A DNA stretch of 54,502 nt, from contig NZ_VIDQ01000050.1 of NCBI RefSeq assembly GCF_009760915.1, forward strand, positions 1 to 54,502, read 5' to 3'. Both the position numbers and the translations under genes were made by a program. Every line of letters starts with the position of its first letter. Position 1 is the stretch's first letter. Origin of the DNA: Azohydromonas aeria (GTDB taxonomy: Bacteria > Pseudomonadota > Gammaproteobacteria > Burkholderiales > Burkholderiaceae_C). The notes under the pieces are model-generated. The model saw nothing but the letters and a program-made list of their open reading frames with translations, was not told where the DNA came from and did no database searches. Below are positions 29,643 through 38,829 of this stretch, piece after piece.

Positions 29643-32600
29643 ATGAAAACCCATCAAGAAAGCCCCGCGGGCGCCGGCGCAACTGCCATCGACCTGCATG
29701 CGCCAGGCAGGGATGGCGCTTCGCTGGCCGTCTTTCGTATCCCGAACATGGATTGCCGCTCGGAGGAGCGGGCCATCCGGGATCGGTTGGCAAGCCTGGC
29801 GCAGATCCGTGACCTGTCCTTTGACCTGCCTGGGCGCCAGCTCAGCGTGACCCACTCGCTGGCATCGCCGCAGCTGCTCATCGAGGCGCTGCACGAGATC
29901 GGCATGCAGGCCTCGCTGGTACTGCCTGAAGTCGCCAGCGTCGGCTCATGCGGTGCCTGCTGCACGTCGGCCTGTGGCAGCCCGGCACCGGCGGCCCCAA
30001 GGGACGTCCTCACCATCGCGAACATGGACTGCCGATCCGAGGAGGCCGCGATCCGCAGCCGCCTGGACCAGATCCAGGGCATCAAGGCATTGGAATTCGA
30101 CCTCGCCACCCGTCGCTTGACGGTGGAGCACACCCTGCCGTCGGCGCAGCCGATCCTGGCGGCGCTGCAGGAGATGGGCATGCAGGCCCGTCTGGGTGAC
30201 GGAGCCGCAGGGCCGCAAGCCGATGTCCACGAGGAGCCGGCTGCCGGCTGTGGTCCCTGCGGCAAGCCGGCCCTCATGCCTGCGCCGGCCGCCAGCGGCA
30301 ACACGCTGCAGCTGCTCGTCACCAACATGGACTGCCCCACCGAGGAGGCGTTGATCCGCAAGCGCCTGGGCAAGGTCGAAGGCATCGACCGGCTGGACTT
30401 CGACCTGATGAACCGCCGCTTGGCGGTGCAACACCGGCTGCCCGATTCCAAGCCGGTGCTCTCGGCTCTGCGCGACATCGGCATGGACGCCACGGTCGAG
30501 CGCGAGGCCGGCGCGAGTCCGAAGGGCCAGGCGACCTACCTGATCGAGCAAATGGACTGTCCCACCGAGGAAGCCATGCTGCGCAAGGCGCTGCAGGGCA
30601 TGCCTGGGGTCGGTACGCTGCAGTTCGATCTGATGAGCCGCACGCTCACGGTCAGCCACGATCTGCCTGATGAAGCGCCGATCACGGCCGCCATCGAGCG
30701 GTTGGGCATGGCGCCCGTGCTGCGCGACCGCAGCCAGCCGGCCCCTGCGGTCACGCGCGAGTTCGGCGCGGGAATCTCCAGGGCCGAGTGGCTGCGCATG
30801 GGCGCTGCCGGCATCCTGGCCATCGGTGCGGAAGCGATGGCCTACGCCGGACTGGGCGAGTCGTCCTGGCCGGTGGTCGGGGCGTCGCTGGCCGCCATTG
30901 CGCTGGGCGGCACACAAACCCTCAAGAAGGGCTGGATCGCGCTTCGCACGCTGTCGCTGAACATGAACCTGCTGATGACGATTGCCGTCATCGGCGCGGC
31001 CCTGATCGGGCAGTGGCCTGAGGCAGCGGTCGTCATCTGGCTGTTCGGCATCGCCGAGATGATCGAGGCGCTGAGCCTGGACCGCGCGCGCGACGCGATC
31101 CGCGCGCTGATGCACCTGGCCCCCGAGACGGCCCTCGTCAGGCAGCCCGACGGGCGCTGGGAAGAAGTACGCGCAGAAAGCGTCCCCTTGGGCGCACTGG
31201 TGCGGGTACGCCCGGGCGAGCGCATTGCGCTGGACGGTGTGGTGGTCTCCGGCGGTTCCTCGGTCAACCAGGCACCGATCACCGGCGAGAGCATGCCGGT
31301 GGAGAAAAGCCCGGGAGATACGGTTTTCGCCGGGACGATCAACGAGCGCGGCGTGCTGGAGTTCGAGGTGCGCTCGCGCAAGGGCGACACCACGCTGGAC
31401 CGCATCGCGCGTTCGGTGCAGGAGGCGCAGGGCCAGCGCGCACCTACGCAGCGCTTCGTCGATCACTTCGCCAGCATCTACACCCCGGCCGTCTTTGCCC
31501 TGGCGGTCGCCGTGGCGGTGATTCCGCCGCTGTTCTTCGAGGGGGCCTGGTTCGACTGGGGTTACAAGGCGCTGGTGATGCTGGTGATCGCCTGCCCCTG
31601 CGCTCTCGTGATCTCCACCCCGGTCACCGTGGTCAGCGGGCTGGCCGCGGCCGCGCGCCGCGGGATCCTGGTCAAGGGCGGCCTGTACCTGGAGCAGGGC
31701 CGGCTACTGCGCGCGGTCGCGCTGGACAAGACCGGCACGCTCACGCACGGCCGCCCGAGCCTGACCGATACCGTGGCGCTGGGCGCCCTGTCGCAGGACG
31801 AGGCCCTGCGCGTGGCGGCGAGCCTGGACGCGTTGTCCGAGCATCCGGTCGCCACGGCCATCGTGAGCGCCTACGGGGCCCGGCCGCACGCCGTGGTGCA
31901 ACGCTTCGAAGCGCTGGCCGGCCGTGGCGTGAAGGGTGACATCGACGGCGTGACCTACTACATCGGCAACCAGCGGCTCGCCGACGAGCTGGGCGTGGCC
32001 GATGATCGGGTGCGCGAAGCGCTTGAGCGCCTGGAGGCCCAGGCCAAGACCGCGGTCGTGCTGGCCACGGCAAGCCAAGCGCTGGCCGTTCTCGCGGTGG
32101 CGGACACCGTGCGCGAGAGCAGCAAGCAGGCTGTGGCGGAGCTCAAGCAGCTCGGCGTCGAGCCGGTCATGCTCACGGGCGACAACCGCAAGACGGCCGA
32201 GGCCGTCGCCGCGCGGGTCGGCATCACGGACGTTCGCGGCGAGTTGCTGCCGCACGACAAGCTCGCGGCCATCGAGCAGCTGGCTTCCCGGGCGCCGGTG
32301 GGCATGGTCGGCGATGGCGTGAACGACGCGCCGGCACTGGCCAAGTCGAACATCGGCTTTGCCATGGGTGCCGCAGGCACTGATACCGCCATCGAGACGG
32401 CCGACGTGGCACTGATGCAGGACGACCTGCGCAAGCTGCCGGAGTTCATCCGGCTGTCGCGCCGCGTGGGTGGCGTGCTCAAGGCCAACATCACGTTTGC
32501 CATCGGCATCAAGGCCATTTTCCTGGTGCTGGCCTTTACCGGGTATGCCAGCCTGTGGCTGGCGATTCTGGCCGACATGGGCGCCAGCCTTGCCGTGGTC

Positions 32601-32660
32601 TTCAACGGCCTGCGGCTGCTGGGCGCTCGAACGCAGCAGCCCGGGGCGTCAACCCTGTAG
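29643..32660 (+). CDS. pbrA: PbrA-type Pb/Zn/Cd P1B-2 ATPase with four N-terminal HMA-like domains
   Basis: The ATG at 29643 gives 1005 residues; a GTG two codons earlier is possible. The N-terminal ~360 residues contain four tandem heavy-metal-associated-like domains. Each has an M-D-C-x-x-E site in place of GMTCxxC: Cys38 (MDCRSEE), Cys130 (MDCRSEE), Cys231 (MDCPTEE) and Cys306 (MDCPTEE). The transporter core has Cys651-Pro-Cys653 (IACPCALVIS), phosphorylated Asp695 (LDKTGTLTHG), the HP motif (LSEHPVATAI) and VGDGVNDAPALA. CPC and the C-x-x-E domains fit the Pb/Zn/Cd exporters of the PbrA group, which usually have one or two such domains. Transcription starts from a MerR-type promoter just upstream. 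Confidence 0.93.
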   Translation: MKTHQESPAGAGATAIDLHAPGRDGASLAVFRIPNMDCRSEERAIRDRLASLAQIRDLSFDLPGRQLSVTHSLASPQLLIEALHEIGMQASLVLPEVASVGSCGACCTSACGSPAPAAPRDVLTIANMDCRSEEAAIRSRLDQIQGIKALEFDLATRRLTVEHTLPSAQPILAALQEMGMQARLGDGAAGPQADVHEEPAAGCGPCGKPALMPAPAASGNTLQLLVTNMDCPTEEALIRKRLGKVEGIDRLDFDLMNRRLAVQHRLPDSKPVLSALRDIGMDATVEREAGASPKGQATYLIEQMDCPTEEAMLRKALQGMPGVGTLQFDLMSRTLTVSHDLPDEAPITAAIERLGMAPVLRDRSQPAPAVTREFGAGISRAEWLRMGAAGILAIGAEAMAYAGLGESSWPVVGASLAAIALGGTQTLKKGWIALRTLSLNMNLLMTIAVIGAALIGQWPEAAVVIWLFGIAEMIEALSLDRARDAIRALMHLAPETALVRQPDGRWEEVRAESVPLGALVRVRPGERIALDGVVVSGGSSVNQAPITGESMPVEKSPGDTVFAGTINERGVLEFEVRSRKGDTTLDRIARSVQEAQGQRAPTQRFVDHFASIYTPAVFALAVAVAVIPPLFFEGAWFDWGYKALVMLVIACPCALVISTPVTVVSGLAAAARRGILVKGGLYLEQGRLLRAVALDKTGTLTHGRPSLTDTVALGALSQDEALRVAASLDALSEHPVATAIVSAYGARPHAVVQRFEALAGRGVKGDIDGVTYYIGNQRLADELGVADDRVREALERLEAQAKTAVVLATASQALAVLAVADTVRESSKQAVAELKQLGVEPVMLTGDNRKTAEAVAARVGITDVRGELLPHDKLAAIEQLASRAPVGMVGDGVNDAPALAKSNIGFAMGAAGTDTAIETADVALMQDDLRKLPEFIRLSRRVGGVLKANITFAIGIKAIFLVLAFTGYASLWLAILADMGASLAVVFNGLRLLGARTQQPGASTL

Positions 32661-32704
32661 TCGCTCCACTTCCCGGCATGCGCCGCTAGCTCCTGGTCTT
32701 TCTC

Positions 32705-33010
32705 ATGGCACTCCTGCCGCTGCAGCCCGCGTGGCGCAGTCGGGGGTGGCCGCGGAGCTGGCCCAGGCGCACGCAGGCGCTGGTGACGCTGGCCGTGCCG
32801 CTGCCGGGGTCCGACGCCTGGCACGGCGCGGAGCTGGAGGCGCTGCGCCGCCAAGAGCAGGCCCGCTTCGGGCTTGATGCCGCCACGCTGCGCCTGCGCG
32901 CGGACGTGGCGCGTGCCCACGAGCGGCCGCAGGCCGCCGTCACCGAGGTGCGCACGCTGCGGGACGAGGTGCTGCCCGGCGCGCAGAGCGTCTTCGACGC
33001 CTGTGATTGA
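32705..33010 (+). pseudogene. Fragment of a CzcC-like outer membrane efflux gene
   Basis: About 100 codons resemble the second half of a CzcC-type protein: ALVTLAVPLPGSDAWHGAEL (beta strand and following helix), then DAATLRLRADVARAH and VRTLRDEVLPGAQSVFDAC. The family normally continues after FDA with the last helix, but here the similarity stops at about 33002 and a stop follows. No signal peptide or first repeat exists upstream, so both ends are missing. The abrupt right end next to a recombinase gene marks a mobile-element junction. Confidence 0.5.
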
Positions 33011-34276
33011 CATCGCAGCCGCACCGTTTCACTGGACTAATCAAATAATTTACCTTATCGGATCAGCGCCGTCGCGGGCCTAAACTGGGTCGCGTGAAAA
33101 CACGACGGTCCACCGTCAAGCCTGTCCAAGAGCAACCGCCGCTGGAGCTGCCCGACGCCGCGGCACTGTCCGCCCTGCGAGCTTGGCACGAGGGCCTGTC
33201 CTCGCGCGACGCCGTGGCGCGCTTCATCCCCGAGCGGCGGCCTGCCGGCGGCTCCTCGCGCTCCGTGATCGGCCACATTCGCCGGCAACTCGCCGCCTTC
33301 GCGGCCAGCCGCCAGCGCGACGATCTGGCGCGGGTCTTCACGGGCACGGCGCGCAAGGGCGCCGCGGCCGCGCGCACCGTCGCGCAGGCCGTCGAGGCGC
33401 TGCGCAACACCCCGATGCCGCAGCCGCTCATCGGCGACGACGTGGGCCGCTGGCTGCCCCCGCGCGTGGCCGCGGTGCTGCGCAAGGCGGGCATCAGGAC
33501 GCTGGCCGAGCTCACGCTACGGGTGCCACGCCGCCGGCGCTGGTGGAGCGGCATTGCCGGGCTGGGTCCGGCCATGGCAACGCAGGTCGAATCCTTCTTC
33601 GCCGCGCATCCCGAGCTCACCGAGCGCGCCCGCGCCCTGGTGGCCGTGCCGCCGCAGGGCGACGTGCGGCCCTGGGAGCACATCGCCGTGCCGGCCGATG
33701 TGGATGGCACCCAGGGCGCCTTCCGCGCGCCGCGCGCGTCGTGCTCGCTGCGGGCCAACAACGACTACGAGGCCGTGCAGTCGTGGTTGTCGCTGCACGA
33801 GGCGCCGGCCACGCAGCGTGCGTATCGCAAGGAGGCCGAGCGGTTGCTGCTCTGGGCCATCGTCGAGCGCGGCGTGGCGCTGTCCTCGCTCACCACCGAG
33901 GATGCCGTGGCCTACCGCGCGTTCCTACGCCACCCGGCGCCGCGCTCGCGCTGGATCGGCCCCGCCACGGCACGCTCCTCGCCGCTGTGGCGGCCCTTCA
34001 CTGGCGGGCTTTCGCCGCGCTCCACGGCCTACGCGCTGTCGGTGCTCAGCGCGATGTTCCGTTGGCTTATCGACAAGCGCTACGTGCTGGCCAACCCCTT
34101 CGCCGGCATCCGGGTGCGCGGCACGCGAGCAGCCGGGATGGACACGACGCGAGGGCTCTCCAGCGCCGAGTGGGGACTGGTGCGCACCGTCGCCGATGGG
34201 CTCTGTTGGCGGCGGTCTAGAAACGCGGTTTTCTGGCGGTGAGGGCGCGCTTTTCGGCGACGAGCTTTGAAGGAGC

Positions 34277-34316
34277 CCGCCACCCTTGCCGCCCTGCAGG
34301 GCGGCAAGGGTGGCGG
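34277..34316. repeat. 40-bp perfect palindrome inside the non-autonomous element
   Basis: The 20 bases at 34277-34296 (starting CCGCCACCC and ending CGCCCTG) are exactly repeated in inverse at 34297-34316, with no spacer. A perfect 20-bp stem could extrude as a cruciform or fold as an RNA hairpin. It lies between the left terminal repeat and the short reading frame, about 73 bp from the element edge. Confidence 0.85.
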
Positions 34317-34396
34317 AACCAAGCGTTCAAGCTGGGGGCGTGCAGCCCGTGGGCGTTGACAGCGCGCGAGACCTGCGGCCCGCTACGAACGCTGCC

Positions 34397-34846
34397 ATGC
34401 CGCCCACGTCCGACTCCGCCCGGTTCTTCCTCTGCGCCCGCTGCCAAGCACAGGTTCTGGTGTGCCGGCACTGCGACCGCGGCCAGCACTACTGTGGCCG
34501 TGAGTGCTCCGGCCAGGCTCGACGCGAGCGCCGCCGCGAGGCGGCCCAGCGGTACCAGGGCAGCCCACGCGGACGGCAGCTTCATGCCGAGCGCTCGCGG
34601 CGCTGGCGCGCGCGCCAGCAGGCTACGGCGCCGCTCATCACCGAAGCCGTCCTGGGCGAAGACGCCGGCACCGTGACGCACCAGGGTGGTTTGGCAACCC
34701 AGGTTGACGGGCCAGCCTCCGCCACGGCGATGCCGGCCGTTGCAGCGCCCCTCCGGTGGCGTTGCAGCTGCTGCCGGCAGCCGCTCACGCCCTACATGCG
34801 CCGCAGCTTCCTTGTCCGCACACGGGGCCGCGACGGCATTCCCTGA
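34397..34846 (+). CDS. Small Cys-rich zinc-finger-like protein carried by the element
   Basis: A 149-residue frame starting MPPTSDSARFFLCARC. The N-terminal region holds CARC, CRHC and YCGREC pairs, a probable treble-clef-like zinc site. An Arg-rich helix follows (RRERRREAAQRYQGSPRGRQ and RSRRWRARQQ), then VTHQGG, and a C-terminal CSCCRQ pair ending RRSFLVRTRGRDG. From memory, short proteins of this plan lie beside IS21-type transposase genes in Burkholderiales, but I cannot confirm it here. It may be a DNA-binding accessory factor of the parent element. There is no clear ribosome site. Confidence 0.6.
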   Translation: MPPTSDSARFFLCARCQAQVLVCRHCDRGQHYCGRECSGQARRERRREAAQRYQGSPRGRQLHAERSRRWRARQQATAPLITEAVLGEDAGTVTHQGGLATQVDGPASATAMPAVAAPLRWRCSCCRQPLTPYMRRSFLVRTRGRDGIP

Positions 34847-35611
34847 TCCGCGCCGCCGGATGGTGGCGGCTACAGCTCGCCGACCTGGTGTCGGCGCGGA
34901 GCGTCGTGCGCCGGTAGCCTGGGTCCGCGGCCGCAGAAAAACGCGTCGTCACCGCCAGAAAACAGCGGATTTACACCGCCGCCAACAGGCTCGAATGGTC
35001 GTACGGGTGGGAGCCGCGCGCGGCGCAGCGCATGCGCTTCGTGCTGGACTTTGGCTTCGGCACCGGGCTGCGCGCCAGCGAGCTGGTGGGCGCTACGCTG
35101 GGCAATATCGAGATCGACGCCGGCGGCGATGCCTGGCTGCATGTGGTCGGCAAGGGCAGCAAGGCCGGCAAGGTGGTGCTGCCCCTCATCGCGCGCGGCG
35201 CGCTGGAGACTTACCTAGTGCAGCGCCGACTGCCAGTGAGCCCGGCGAAGTGGGACCCGCGCACGCCGCTGCTGGGCAGCCTCGACGGCGAAGCCGGCAT
35301 CACCGCCAGGCGGCTGTGGGCGGCGATGAAGCGCTTCTTCGCGACGGCGGCCGCGGTGCTCGCCGATGTCAACACGGCGCTGGCCGAGAAGCTGGGCCGG
35401 GCCTCTCCGCACTGGCTTCGCCACAGCCACGCCTCGTTTGCTCTTGAGTCCGGCGCCGACCTGACCACGGTGCGCGACAACTTGCGCCACGCGTCAGTGT
35501 CCACCACGTCGCTGTACCTGCACACCGACGACGAGCGCCGTGCCAGGCAGATCGGCGCGGCGTTTTCTGGTCACGGCAAACGGTGATATTCCCACCTCAA
35601 AACGCACCGAT

Positions 35612-38188
35612 TTACATGGCCAAACTGCTATCGCCGTAATTCAAATTTACGTAAGTCCTTGTCCCGTAACGGGTTCTAGACCCTAAGCGCACCTTTTTGC
35701 ACCGAAAGTCTGTCCACCCCATCACCTGCGCCGCCGACACGCGGCCACTGCGAATCGATGCGGCCAGGCGCAGCAGCTCCGGCCAGCCGCGCTCGATGGC
35801 CTTGAGGGAAACGCGCCGCTCCGTCACGGCATCAAGCTCTTCGGGAATGAGGTACGGCCTGGGCAGAAAAAGCTTTCGCTCCGCCAGGTCACGCAGGCGC
35901 GGACACAGGTCGAACCCCAGGATCTTCGCGATGCCCATCGCGGCGTCCGTCCAGCCGTGGGTATCGCAAGCAACCAATGACAGCCGGATGCGGTCCTCGA
36001 CGCGGTTGTGCTGCTCGACGCCCTCGATGGCCGCGCCCGCCTGGCGCTCGCCCAGCACGATGGGCTGGTCGTAGACGATCCCCCAGCGGTCACGCAGGTG
36101 GGTGTAGATGCCCGCGGCATAGGTGCGCCGGCGCGGATCGACGCGTGCGTTCCAAAGGTGCCGTGACGCATCGAGCGCAAGCATGTCGCTCGACGCCTTG
36201 TCGCCTTCGCCCCAGAGTGCCGCCAGCGGGATTCGGCTCTGGAACTCGGCCACGCGCTCGTTGGCGCGGCGCAGCCGGCCGCTGCCTTCGATGGCGCGCA
36301 TGGCCACCAGGACCTGTGCGGCGTCCAGCTCGGGAATCATGTGCGCCACGCCCCGGGCATCGAGGTCCGTGCCGTGCGCCAGCAGCGCACCGTACACCGC
36401 AAGGAGCTCCTGCGAGGAGGTTGCCCGGTGTCCGAGCAGCGCGTCGCTGAAGTTGGTGGCGGCGTCCACCTCAAGCATCAGCTCAGGCAACTGGACGTCC
36501 CCGATGCGCTGGTAGATGGCCTCACGGGTGCGCACCGGCTCGCCGTCGTCGGGCAGTGCCAGGAGGGCCGGCAGATGCAGCATGCGATCCGTGCCGATCT
36601 CCACCTTGCCCACGCGCAGGGCTTCCACGACGGCCTGCATGCCCGCGTGGATGGCCGCCACCAGCGGCATCAGCAGCGCGTCGAACGATTCCGGCACGCC
36701 CAGCAGCTCCACATGCTCGCGCTGCTGCAGTGCCCACTGCTGTGGCGGGATGAGCAACTGCTCGCGGCTCTGGAAGCTCATGGAATGGTCGATCCATACC
36801 GAGCCGCGCCGCAGGCTGCGCCGCAGTGCCAATATCGTGCTGGCTTCGAAGGCCCGCCAGCCGGCCTTGCGGTCCGGGTGGTGCACGAGGCCTCTCCATG
36901 CCGCTCCAACGTCCGGCAGTTCGTCGCGCCCGACTTCCTTGTGGCCGGGACGGGCACGCAGAGCCGTCCACGCCTGCCATTGTGTGAACCCGGCGTCCTT
37001 GAACCCTCCCTGGAACTCCAGGCTTGAGAGCACGTCGAGACAGGCATGGACACGGGTCGAGTCCTCGGCCAGTGCCTTGCGTACCCGCGATGCGAAGCTG
37101 ACCGGCACGGCATCGCCGACCGCAGCCAGCAGCTCCTGCGCCTGCAGCACGCGTTCCTCCCAGGACTTGGCGCCGTCGTGCAGCACCGCCTTGGCCAGGG
37201 CGGCCTGCCGCAGTTGGCTCGCGCTTTCCTGGGCGTGCCGGGTGCGGGCACGCTCGGCCGCCGAGCGCACGAGTTGCTGTGCGCGCCGGCTGGCCAGATG
37301 CAGCGCCGTGTCGGTGAGCTCCAGCAGCGTCACGCGCAGGAAGCACACCACCTCGACGAGCTGCGCGGCGAGCTTGATGTCGCGGGACCGGTAGGGCCGC
37401 CGGGCCTGGATCTGTCGCGCGTAGGCTTGCTGCCGTGCCAGCACGACGCCGGAGAGATCCCATTCGTGCACGCCAAGGCCCTTGAGATAGCGCACCTTCT
37501 CCATCGTCTCGGCCAGCGTGGTGGGACTGTGGCGCCTGGGCGGCGTCTTGAGCCACTCAATGCGGCTGACATCCGTGCCGGGCCGCGGAGCGTGGACAGC
37601 CAGCAGCAGCTTCGCAGCCTTCGCGCGGCCCACGGCATCGGCCACGCAGATCACGATCTGCGTCTCGATTTTTGCGAAGGCATCGCGCGCCCAGTCCAGC
37701 AGCCGGCGGCTCGACGGAATCAGGATGCGGCGGGTGAACAGCCAGTGCCTGGCCGCCTGCACCAGATCGTCGGTGTGCGCGGCATCCTGCGCCTGTACCT
37801 CCAGCGCCGACACGAGGTCTTGCTCCTGCGCGGGTTCGAGCGCGGTGAGGCCGAGGTATTCCTTGGCCCAACGCTGGTGAGCGAAAAGGGTCTGCTTGCG
37901 CCGATAGGTGGATCGCAGGCTGGCGATGGACGGGGCCGCCACGCCGAGGGCGCCGGCCGCGTAGCGCAGCAGGTTGCGCGGCAGGACAGTGAAGCCATCC
38001 AACGGACGACCGGCCACACGCATGAACAGCACCATCAACGCCGCGGCCAGCTGGTGCCCTTCCCGGAACTGCTCCTTCACAGCCTCGACGTCGGCCTTGG
38101 TGAGCGAGAAGAAATGCTCGCGGTCGAAATCGCTCAGCCGCCCCGGCAGGCAGTCGCATCCAACGAAGCGATCGGCAAATGCGGACAT
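35612..38188 (-). pseudogene. tnpA: Tn3-family transposase, truncated at its C-terminus
   Basis: The start at 38188 (GAGGCAGCG upstream) begins MSAFADRFVGCDCLPGRLSD. About 822 codons of Tn3-family transposase follow, including the N-terminal DNA-binding region and the first two catalytic acids (GEGDKASSDMLAL and ACDTHGWTDAAMG). The family sequence stops at IRSGRVSAAQVM (35721), where the 38-bp inverted repeat of another Tn3-type element begins; the remaining codons to 35612 read through that repeat. The last ~150 residues, with the third catalytic acid (Glu), are missing, so the enzyme is inactive. Intact relatives have about 980-1000 residues. Confidence 0.9.
35683..35720. repeat. 38-bp Tn3-type terminal inverted repeat (cuts tnpA)
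   Basis: Read on the minus strand this is GGGGTGGACAGACTTTCG, then GTGCAAAAAGGTGCGCTTAG. The GGGG start and length fit Tn3-family ends. The transposase reading frame breaks exactly at its outer edge. It matches the repeat at 38355-38392 at 31 of 38 positions, in the same orientation, so it is the right end of a second, related transposon inserted into the first. Confidence 0.78.
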
Positions 38189-38354
38189 CGCTGCCTCGGC
38201 GCAGGAAGTGGGGTGCCGACTCTACTGGGTGGAAGTGGGGGCCGCCATCGGTCAACAGCTGGCTGAAACCGTGGCTGGTGTTTCTGAGCCGACTCGGTCT
38301 GAGTCGAGAAATAAGTAATAACCCTAAATAGCTTGAAGGCAACTGGACGTAACC

Positions 38355-38392
38355 ACAAGCGCACCTTTTTGCACAAGGAGTCCGTCCACCCC
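38355..38392. repeat. 38-bp Tn3-type terminal inverted repeat (cuts the TIR gene)
   Basis: Read on the minus strand this is GGGGTGGACGGACTCCTT, then GTGCAAAAAGGTGCGCTTGT. It is the right end of the element that carries the tnpA gene at 35612-38188, since it lies about 165 bp upstream of that gene's start. Similarity of the TIR-domain protein stops at its outer edge (38393). Confidence 0.78.
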
Positions 38393-38829
38393 GTGTCCCA
38401 GCGGTCGGTCGCCAGCACGACGGCCTGGCAGCTTGCGAAGGCGCGCAGCGCAGCGGGCAGCTCCTGCGGCTGCGGCATGCGGGCGCCCTCCAGCAGCACC
38501 GGGATCACAGGCTTGCCGTGGGCCAGCGCCAGCTCGATCTCGCGCCGCACGAAGTCCTGCGGATCGTCGAGCCGGCGCCGCCCGTCGCTGCCGCTCGCCT
38601 GCAGCCAGCGGGGACCGACCAGGGCCAGCACCACCGTCGCGCTGGCCAGTGCGCGCTCCAGCGTCTGGACGAAGTCCGCGCCCGGCACGATGTCGCCCAC
38701 GTCGAGGAACACGCGGTCGGCGCCGAACTCGGCGAGCAGCCGGTCGGCGAGCCGTCCCATCGCGGCAGGGCAATCCTGCCGGCGGTAGCTGATGAAGATG
38801 TCGGCCACGAAAGGGAACCCGGCAATCAT
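38393..38829 (-). pseudogene. TIR-domain protein gene, truncated by a Tn3-type insertion
   Basis: From the ATG at 38829 (an earlier ATG at 38862 is possible) the frame encodes a TIR domain: FVADIFISYRRQDCPAAMGR, LLAEFGADRVFLDVGDIVPG with the conserved catalytic-loop region, then VVLALVGPRWL and FASCQAVVLATDRWDTG. About 145 codons remain before the inverted repeat at 38355-38392 replaces the rest. Bacterial TIR proteins are often NAD-cleaving effectors or signalling parts of defence systems; whatever domain followed the TIR is lost. It is divergent from the five-gene operon at 39437. Confidence 0.8.

Larger units (their letters stand above)
34204..34987. mobile_element. 784-bp non-autonomous element with long terminal inverted repeats and 5-bp target duplication
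   Basis: The left end reads TGTTGGCGGCGGT and the right end is its inverse, ACCGCCGCCAACA. Inverted similarity continues inward for about 50 bp (TTTTCTGGCGGTGA on the left, TCACCGCCAGAAAA on the right). GGCTC is directly repeated at 34199-34203 and 34988-34992. There is no transposase. The element carries one short cysteine-rich reading frame (34397-34846) and a 40-bp perfect palindrome. It must have moved with a transposase supplied elsewhere. The TG...CA ends and 5-bp duplication are compatible with an IS21-like group, which is a guess. Confidence 0.88.
33094..35586 (+). pseudogene. Tyrosine recombinase gene interrupted by a 784-bp insertion
   Basis: From the GTG at 33094 the gene encodes an N-terminal helix-hairpin-helix-like domain (~residues 1-200, as in integrases with a DUF3701 region). 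A core-binding SAM-like domain follows (LSLHEAPATQRAYRKEAERL), up to RTVADGL. The element at 34204-34987 is inserted here, flanked by GGCTC repeats. After it the frame resumes EWSYGWEPRAAQRMRFVLDF and GTGLRASELVGA (catalytic Arg), HWLRHSHASF (His-x-x-Arg) and STTSLYLHTDDE (Tyr nucleophile), ending at 35586. Deleting 789 bp (element plus one repeat) restores one frame of 567 residues, so the insertion is recent and the gene otherwise intact. Confidence 0.9.

Noticed and set aside
26817..29894. 1025-codon open frame antisense to pbrT and through pbrA
   Set aside because: It spans several real genes and a promoter, and the translation is non-protein-like.
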